Shown here one piece after another: positions 58,405 through 64,000 of a stretch of 64,000 nt of DNA. The notes under the pieces were generated by a model. That model saw nothing but the letters and a program-made list of their open reading frames with translations, had not been told where the DNA came from and did not search any database. A program made the position numbers and the translations under genes. Source of the DNA: Halostagnicola sp. A56. GTDB taxonomy: Archaea > Halobacteriota > Halobacteria > Halobacteriales > Natrialbaceae. The DNA lies in the NCBI RefSeq assembly GCF_000691505.1, contig NZ_JMIP02000025.1:44290-108289 (forward strand), in the 5' to 3' direction. How positions within the stretch are numbered: the stretch's first letter is position 1; each line of letters starts with the position of its first letter.

Positions 58405-59005
58405 TAGCGTACACGAGGGACCATCCCTCGGTGATGAGATCGACGTTACCCCAGTCGATCAGTACGTGAACGCGACGTCCGTTGCACTGCAGTCGGAATC
58501 CCTCGCAGCAGATTCGTTCGACTCAGTGACCGTTCACGGGATCGTTCGTGGCCAGTCAGACACAGTCTCGCTCGAGGAGGAAGGCATCGTTCACGAAACG
58601 AATCTCGAACTGACCGTGCTCGAGGCCAATTCTTCGGGGGCGGTCGTCGAAGCAGCAGTTACCGAAACCGCAACTGGCGAGCCAGTGACGACTGGGCGCG
58701 TCGAAGTCGGCAACCAGTTGGCTTCCGTCAACGCCAGTGGCATGGCTCGCCTCCATCTCGAGGAGCGGCCATCGCTACTCGTTGATGGGAGGTACGTTGC
58801 TGCAGATTGGTGGGATGCGGAGACGATGTATGCCGCAGCCGAAGACAGAGCGAAGATTCCACCGACGTATCCGAAGTTCGCCCAGCTCGTCCAACTTGCG
58901 CTCGTGACGCTCTTGTGGTTCCTGCCAGTTGCCCTGGCCGTCTACGGGTTTGACTACCTGTCTGGCGGCACGTTCCTTGGATTTACAGACAACAATGACC
59001 GATAA
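58405..59005 (+). pseudogene. Surface protein with TM anchor, C-terminal fragment (second locus)
   Basis: Paralogue of 18626-19220, inverted relative to it, about 200 residues from HEGPSLGDEIDVTPVDQYVN to the TM helix. Diverged by many substitutions, hence an old duplication rather than a pointer. Confidence 0.75.
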
Positions 59006-59771
59006 CACCCCTACTCACGAGAGTCGTATCGCCCGCCGATCAGTGCTTGCGACCATCGGACTCAGTACTGTCGGGCTCGCAGGCTGCACGTCGAACACAG
59101 ATTCAGAGTCCCCGAACAATAGTACAGAGGACGGCTCTGGCCTCGACACCGAAGACAGCGAGGTCTTCGCGAACGTCGAAATGAACGACAAGAAACTCGA
59201 GGTCGCAGTAACTGAAGAGAGCGCAACCGAAGTCATCACCCTCCGGGATCCGGACGATGAGATAGTTGATCAAGCCAGTCTCGAGGGCGACACCGAAGTT
59301 GGATTTGAGATCCTCGGCAGATATGAAGACGATATCGCCACTGGCGAGTACGAACTCACTGCCCTCGAGAATTCCGAGAGTAATAATCCAATTGACTCGA
59401 CGATAATCACACTCGATGCAGCGTGCACGATCACCGACGTGCTCTGGGCGGCCGAGAATCCGGATATGGACTGGGACAAGAATTCGCCAGTCTGGGATGA
59501 ATACGCCGCAGTTGTTATAAAGAACAAGGGGACGATTCCCTCCTTACTCACTGAACTTCGGTGGAAAGGTGCACCAGCCGCCAAGTTAGGCCGCGACGAT
59601 ACAGTCTCGTATCACCATGAGACGCGGTTACCGCCCGGAGAGACGACTGCTTATTCGTTTGGCCAAATCTACCAGACGAGTGGTGCGGGAGGGTCGCTAG
59701 ACTGCAGCGAGTTAGGAACAGAACCGATGACAGTGACAGCTGTCGTCCAGGTAGGACCAGATCCGTCGTAG
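58995..59771 (+). CDS. Tat-dependent lipoprotein
   Basis: 258 residues from ATG at 58995, overlapping the previous gene. Signal IARRSVLATIGLSTVGLAGC with lipobox, Ser/Asn-rich spacer, then a beta-rich domain (EVFANVEMNDKKLEV; AVVIKNKGTIPSLLTELRW). Complete copy of the gene truncated at 18304. Anchored outside the membrane; function unknown. Confidence 0.8.
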   Translation: MTDNTPTHESRIARRSVLATIGLSTVGLAGCTSNTDSESPNNSTEDGSGLDTEDSEVFANVEMNDKKLEVAVTEESATEVITLRDPDDEIVDQASLEGDTEVGFEILGRYEDDIATGEYELTALENSESNNPIDSTIITLDAACTITDVLWAAENPDMDWDKNSPVWDEYAAVVIKNKGTIPSLLTELRWKGAPAAKLGRDDTVSYHHETRLPPGETTAYSFGQIYQTSGAGGSLDCSELGTEPMTVTAVVQVGPDPS

Positions 59772-59889
59772 ATGCCGAATTAAATGATATCAGACCTGAA
59801 ACGATTATTGAAGAAGTGGTCAACAGCGTTGAACTCCCAGATACTGATGCGGCCGAAATCCGCGAGCTAAGATCAGAGACAAAAAGCTA
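59768..59889 (+). pseudogene. Short C-terminal fragment
   Basis: About 40 codons (DIRPETIIEEVVNSVELPDT) to TAG; not recognised. Confidence 0.35.
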
Positions 59890-59906
59890 GCTCGAGTCAC
59901 TCGCCA

Positions 59907-60614
59907 TCAATTCTTTGTATCGATGTTGTATTCACACGTAACTAGCCAGTCCGATCGTTCACCCCCACGGTTGATGGTGAGACGTACTGGTTGATCAAGT
60001 CCAATTGCGAATCCAACAGCGAGAAAAGAACTGATGGGGTGGTCGAACCGATCGACTGCCCCGTATGCGCTCTCTGTAATCGCGACCGTGATTCGGTGAT
60101 TCTCTGTATCGATATCTGGCTCTGCGCGCGTTGCCAGTTCGAAACCATCAACAAGGCCATCACAGAGTTGGACCGCGAGGTTATTTGGCCGTGTACTAAG
60201 CTCTCCGGAGACCGTCTGTTCGAAGTCTTTGAAGAGCGCACCACCAGTTGTCTCAACGAGAAGCCCGCGTGTCTCCGATTCGAGGACGAGTGGACCTCGG
60301 TGTTCATCAGGAAGCGAGTAATCGGCGTCAAGCGGGACAAATAGTTGCGTTGCTTCACCCTCCTCGCGTGGGATATACACGGATTCTCCTTGGAGTCCCA
60401 ATTCTTCGGCAATTGTTGTTTCTCGGCTGGCACACGCAGCATACACGCGTTCGCCAACACTCGCAGCGACGAACTGTTCCGGAGTCAGGAAATACGTCAG
60501 TAGCCCTGCGAAGATTCCAGTCGCACCAAGTACAATGAATATCTGAATCGGCGTTTTATCTTGCGACGTGGGAAGGAACAGGAACCCGGCCAGCTCAATA
60601 TCAGCGGAATCCAT
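59907..60614 (-). CDS. DUF7982-like membrane protein
   Basis: 235 residues: two N-terminal helices (residues 5-45), then GERVYAACASRETTIAEELG and a soluble domain ending CEYNIDTKN. Such proteins are encoded beside the lipoprotein/surface-protein pair in haloarchaeal element loci. Complete. Confidence 0.65.
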   Translation of the reverse strand: MDSADIELAGFLFLPTSQDKTPIQIFIVLGATGIFAGLLTYFLTPEQFVAASVGERVYAACASRETTIAEELGLQGESVYIPREEGEATQLFVPLDADYSLPDEHRGPLVLESETRGLLVETTGGALFKDFEQTVSGELSTRPNNLAVQLCDGLVDGFELATRAEPDIDTENHRITVAITESAYGAVDRFDHPISSFLAVGFAIGLDQPVRLTINRGGERSDWLVTCEYNIDTKN

Positions 60615-60699
60615 CGTACTTCCAGTGGAAGCGTGTTGAAACGCTTGCGCGCGAACACAGGCTCAAGAAATGTATAAAGCGCTATCCGCGATATTTGCT

Positions 60700-61019
60700 T
60701 TGGACAACAGAAGTTGAGACTGATACTCTCAATGCACGGTACTCTATCGTTTCATCCCAGCGGGAACGATCTGCAAGTATAGTTCGCGCTGGAGATCGAG
60801 AGCGGCTACAAGAGTATCAAGCGATTCATGGCGGCGACGACATCGAAGAATTTCGTACTGCGGTTCTTCTACTTCGCGTTCGCGTGTCTGCTGTACTCGA
60901 TTTGGCGAGCAGTCGATCTACTCGTACAGGTGGAACTGACCGGAGAGTACGAGCATTCGCCCATTGTGACAGCCGACAATACGCTTACCCTGTTGAAGAA
61001 GGAAACCGGAATCGGGTAG
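60700..61019 (+). pseudogene. ISH3-like transposase, C-terminal remnant
   Basis: IESGYKSIKRFMAATTSKNF and LYSIWRAVDLLVQVELTGEY, then IVTADNTLTLLKKETGIG and stop, match the end of ISH3-group DDE transposases (glutamate in RIESGYK). Upstream frames are broken. Confidence 0.75.
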
Positions 61020-61124
61020 AGAAGCACTCATTCTAGGTTAGCGTGGCGTCTGAGTGGCTACACTGTTCGTGGCCGCGAAAATACTCCGAACTAGTTTTCA
61101 TCTCAACAAGAATACTCGTTGGGA

Positions 61125-61193
61125 GAAGGATCTAAAGCAGATTCCGCTCGTCGATTCGTCCGAAACCACGCATCACAGCCCCGCTGAACCCAC
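61125..61193. repeat. 69-bp pointer repeat J, copy 2
   Basis: Inverted copy of 5265-5333; lies just downstream of the ISH3 remnant, so may derive from the element's flank. Confidence 0.93.
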
Positions 61194-61299
61194 ATTGTTT
61201 TTCTCCGAACGGCTCTAAAGGACTATTGCTTAGAATGTGAAAACACTGCGTTAGGACTCCTACCGCCACTATAGAATTGGGCTGTGTTGGAAACGGCTC

Positions 61300-61410
61300 T
61301 ATCCGACTCCGAAAAAACTACAACAACACTACAACACTTATTACTATTATTTAATAATAATACAGTTAGTAGGTAGTATAGTAGTATACTACTACGTATA
61401 GTATAGGTGC
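61300..61410. repeat. AT-rich palindromic TAGTA-rich tract
   Basis: Contains CTACAACAACACTACAACAC, TATTATTTAATAATA and GTAGTATACTACTAC, overlapping inverted repeats. Could be a partition or operator site; no adjacent ParA gene. Confidence 0.4.
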
Positions 61411-61777
61411 TTTTCACTATATTAGCAGTGGCTCGGATGAGACCAAGCTCTATCCAACTACAGATTCAATTGATTATCCCATGTGAGTCAGACTCATGCC
61501 TTTTCTGAAAGTGTTGATTTCAGGCATTTGAGTCAATATGAACATGTGTTGAGTAGGTCTTAGGGCCGTTCGGAGAAAATCGATTGAGAAAAATCACGAA
61601 TCTGCCGACCGAGTCACGACGGTTGGAACGTCTCGAGCGAGAAACTACTCGCAAAATCAACGCGTGGTCGTCGGCTGACTTGAGTAGAGTTGATTATTTC
61701 GACGAGTGTTCCGGGAAGTAACCACTGGACAAGTGGCAGAAAATTATAAGTACCATTGGTTATCTCTATTAGATGGC
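61411..61777. other. Intergenic
   Basis: No gene recognised; possible promoter near 61740-61777. Confidence 0.35.
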
Positions 61778-62000
61778 ATGTCGCGTAAGACTGACAATCT
61801 TAATCGACGAAACGTTCTCAAACGAACAGGGTACGGGGTTCTCGGCTCGAGCATCGCACTTTCATCAGTTGGCGCTGCCAGCTCGGGTGAAAGCGATGAT
61901 GGCGCTGACTACGATCTCACCGAGAAAGAAAAAGAGCGCCTCCTCGCAGAGTTAGAGAGTATTGCGGAAAAAGAGTTAAAAGAGGACGCCGAAAAAGAAC
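61778..62000 (+). pseudogene. Tat-exported protein, N-terminal fragment
   Basis: From ATG 61778: NRRNVLKRTGYGVLGSSIAL, then an acidic helix (LTEKEKERLLAELESIAEKE). The frame happens to continue into nuclease segment 2 at 62001, producing a hybrid ORF. The pointer map indicates these were separate. Confidence 0.6.
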
Positions 62001-62043
62001 CGTTCTTGATTGAGAAATCACTCGAAGGCGAACCTCATATGCT
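62001..62043. repeat. 43-bp pointer repeat A, copy 2
   Basis: Identical to 2143-2185. Confidence 0.95.
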
Positions 62044-62397
62044 GGAATACAATTTTGAAGGAGGGTGGTTCGGACTTACACGGAGCGAAGATGTTTCGAA
62101 ATTTGAACGCGATGTCATTCAATTCAAGCACGGATGGCTGACAGCTAGCCGCATCTACCGGAACCTTGTCGGTAATGAAACAGCGTACACAGAACACAGC
62201 TCAAGGGTCGAGTTGTCCGAGTCCAATGTACAGAAATTCGAAGGAGAAGCCGACAACGGAGACGTGGTGTTCGCAAAACATAACGATGAAGGAGTTATCA
62301 GTCAGGAATTCGCGAATGATATTCTCCGTGCTGTTGTCGGTACTGAACACTATCGCCTCTATTTCGCGTCTCACCAAACAGTATCTGAAAGCAAGAA

Positions 62398-62432
62398 TCT
62401 ACGACTTGAATCTGAAGACCATTCCCTTGTTT
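62398..62432. repeat. 35-bp pointer repeat E, copy 2
   Basis: Identical to 11798-11832; directly followed by repeat F at 62433 with no gap. Confidence 0.92.
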
Positions 62433-62473
62433 GGATATCGGATGTTCAACCGTCAAATTTCTTTCCGTGAACG
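62433..62473. repeat. 41-bp pointer repeat F, copy 2
   Basis: Inverted copy of 44673-44713. Confidence 0.9.
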
Positions 62474-62690
62474 TTGTGGAACGAATCGAATCCGACCGTG
62501 TGCCGAATTCGAACGCTTCCGATCGCTGACGAACCGCGCTTTCCCCACAAGCGCTGTCCGGACAGGTCAGTGCACGCGTCCGACTTCTGCGGCTGATGTG
62601 GAAAAACACGTCAGGCAAGCACTCGACGCTCGAGGTTTTTTACGAATACGTTATATCCGACTATATCTGGCGGAATGAACGATCTTAATA
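62474..62690 (+). pseudogene. Unassigned C-terminal coding fragment
   Basis: One frame reads LSGQVSARVRLLRLMWKNTS then EVFYEYVISDYIWRNERS and stop; coding-like, unknown. Confidence 0.35.
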
Positions 62691-62862
62691 CGGATTAAGT
62701 GACTTTGTATTTGAGTTCTCGAGAATACGTACAATTACGCACTCGTGTTTGAAGTGGGTGGGCAAATATTGTTAGACACGGGTATCTTTACACTGATTGT
62801 GCGTATAATTCTCTCTGTGATGACCAAGCGTTTTTCATTCATCGGATCGAGAGTGACCGAAA

Positions 62863-62985
62863 ATGAGTGAGATCGTCCCGGGAGAACTCGAGCCGGCCGA
62901 CGAACCGGTCGTGATAAACGAAGGGCGGGAAACGACGGCCGTAACCGTCGAGAACACCGGCGATCGACCGGTGCAAGTCGGTTCT
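62863..62985 (+). pseudogene. ureB: Urease beta subunit, N-terminal fragment
   Basis: [20 protein letters not shown] and [18 protein letters not shown] match the start of the urease beta subunit (conserved PGE and [12 protein letters not shown]). Cut at the HxHF motif. The leader upstream looks native. Confidence 0.85.
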
Positions 62986-63072
62986 CTAATCAGATCATTG
63001 GACGGCCAAACGATTAATTTCTGTTCCGGTCCCTCTATGAAGATCGATATCAACAATCTTAGGTTGGGAACT

Positions 63073-63447
63073 CTACTCTGTGAGTCGACGGTCTCCGTCG
63101 CTATCCGCGATCTCGTTCATCAGGTCCGGGAAGTCAACGTCGTGAATTTCGAACTCCTCAATCTCGTAGATGGAGTTCTCGAGTGCCTCTTCATACTCCA
63201 TACGTACTTCTGCGTAGTGTTGAGCAGCTTCCTCCAGTTCTTTGGTAGAGTCCGCGTCTGGAGCGAACATTCTGAAGACATGAGCGGCAAACGAGTACCA
63301 CGCAGCGACGAAGAATGGATTATCTGCTTGCTCCAGACTGTCACCGCACTCGTGGATGAATTCCAGTAAACGGTCAGATTCTGATATCATCGCAGTGAAC
63401 GCCGAGTTTGCCAGCTCCATCATCTCACTGTAGAGTTCTGACTGCAT
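63073..63447 (-). CDS. Hypothetical helical protein, 124 aa
   Basis: Acidic helical protein ([40 protein letters not shown]). May be N-terminally cut at the junction with the flippase near 63450. Unknown. Confidence 0.45.
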   Translation of the reverse strand: MQSELYSEMMELANSAFTAMISESDRLLEFIHECGDSLEQADNPFFVAAWYSFAAHVFRMFAPDADSTKELEEAAQHYAEVRMEYEEALENSIYEIEEFEIHDVDFPDLMNEIADSDGDRRLTE

Positions 63448-63454
63448 TCGGATG

Positions 63455-64000
63455 GATAGATGATAATGACGTAACTCACGGTTCCGATGATGCCTCCAAA
63501 TACGAGCAGTGGTATCTGAGAAATCCCGTATTTGAGTAACTCAGTCCGTATTGGACCCATCAATACTGCTACCACCAAGCCAGCTAAAATCGGTTTGAAA
63601 TATCTCCGTGTATACGGGTAGTACCGTTCCAAACTCCATAGCTCGAGGATACGGAACAGATTGACTAGGGCGAGTGTGAGAGCGGACGCAATTGCTGCTC
63701 CCGTGAAGCCGTACCTAGTGATCATAATGTAATTCGCGACTACGTTCGCGATCCCGAGGAACCAGCGGTTGAACATTACGACATACTGGTGGTTGCTCAT
63801 CATAAGCATATATCCGCTCGGTCCGACTGCGCTGCGGGTTACCTGACCTACGACGAATAACGACAATATGACCGATCCATGAGCAAATTCGGATCCGAAG
63901 AGCGCTAACACTTCAAATCGGAATGTATATAAAAGTATTGCGGGCAACAAACACAGCGTAAAACTCCATCGATACACTGGGCTTCTTTGGTCGGCTCTGC
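63455..64000 (-). pseudogene. Polysaccharide flippase (MATE/PST-like), C-terminal part
   Basis: About 175 residues with at least five membrane helices (VVGQVTRSAVGPSGYMLMMS; NVVANYIMITRYGFTGAAIA, the PST-family NxxLxPxxGxxGAA-type loop). Runs off the window; the other end is cut at about 63455. Membrane export of lipid-linked glycans. Confidence 0.75.

Larger units (their letters stand above)
62001..62432 (+). pseudogene. Segment 2 of scrambled PD-(D/E)XK-like gene
   Basis: 144 residues bounded by pointer A (62001-62043) and pointer E (62398-62432). Reads FLIEKSLEGEPHMLEYNFEG to RLESEDHSLV in the frame shared by both partners. No motif of its own. Confidence 0.7.

Noticed and set aside
61706..62470. 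Intact 254-aa Tat-exported protein
   Set aside because: Pointers A, E and F divide it into three segments that each have other partners; continuity of the frame at 62000 appears accidental.
1..64000. Pointers as a fixed-length k-mer overlap from a de Bruijn assembler
   Set aside because: Lengths differ (20 to 135 bp), so a single k value does not explain them. Variable-overlap contig misordering remains possible and is stated as the main alternative.

Overview
The window is haloarchaeal DNA, most like a Natrialbaceae-type plasmid or accessory island. Predicted proteins are acidic, Tat signals with twin arginines are common, and there are TBP, TFB and Orc1/Cdc6 fragments, PhiH1-like winged-helix regulators, IS6/IS5/IS1595/ISH3-type transposase remnants and an archaeal initiator tRNA. 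Coding density is low and most genes are broken.

The dominant feature is scrambling. The window reads as a chain of short segments (about 0.1 to 2 kb), each normal haloarchaeal sequence, abutting with no spacer and usually cutting genes. Eleven pairs of perfect repeats (20, 23, 35, 41, 43, 69, 116, 119, 122, 125 and 135 bp) lie at segment ends. In the coding cases the end of one segment is repeated as the start of its true continuation elsewhere. Using the repeats as pointers rebuilds genes in frame: a PD-(D/E)XK-like protein from three pieces (1.6-2.2, 62.0-62.4 and 11.8-12.6 kb), TBP from two (25.5 and 42.1 kb, opposite strands), a family 2 glycosyltransferase from two (48.8 and 32.7 kb) and an Nramp-like transporter from two (46.5 and 41.3 kb). 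This resembles ciliate scrambled genes with pointers; mis-ordered overlapping contigs would give the same pattern and must be excluded first.

Layout. 0-10 kb: conjugation-gene pieces (VirB4-like, DUF8128-like, VirD4/TraG-like), epimerase, SPFH, HsdR and peptidase, first integrase fragment, ferritin-like and IS6 remnants. 10-20 kb: histidine kinase, alpha-galactosidase in two permuted pieces, nuclease segment, DUF58, HEPN-like zinc-ribbon protein, HUH Rep, helicase, lipoprotein and membrane-protein pair. 20-30 kb: HNH nuclease, winged-helix protein with TM tail, pleolipovirus-like envelope remnant, TBP N-half, IS5 pseudogene, UspA, Orc1, and a Rieske protein with a hydrophobic small protein. 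30-40 kb: antitoxin plus truncated MazF fusion, glycosyltransferase C-half, restriction-modification fragment, sulfatase-TAXI fusion, IclR, McrB, and tiny overlapping ORFs. 40-50 kb: second integrase fragment, both Nramp halves, TBP C-half, CoA-transferase, SLC13, TFB, Orc1, and tRNA-iMet with a duplicated 3' end. 50-64 kb: helicase and zinc-ribbon proteins, ATPase, an intact IS6-family element with 8-bp target duplication, HNH, response regulator, aldehyde dehydrogenase, glycosyltransferase, a second lipoprotein/membrane-protein locus, nuclease segment, urease beta start and flippase.

Genes that look complete: YgjP-like peptidase, a Tat-exported SH3-like protein, a MazE/AbrB antitoxin, Rieske protein, several small regulators and membrane peptides, the 53.4 kb hypothetical, the IS6 transposase, the second lipoprotein and the DUF7982-like protein.
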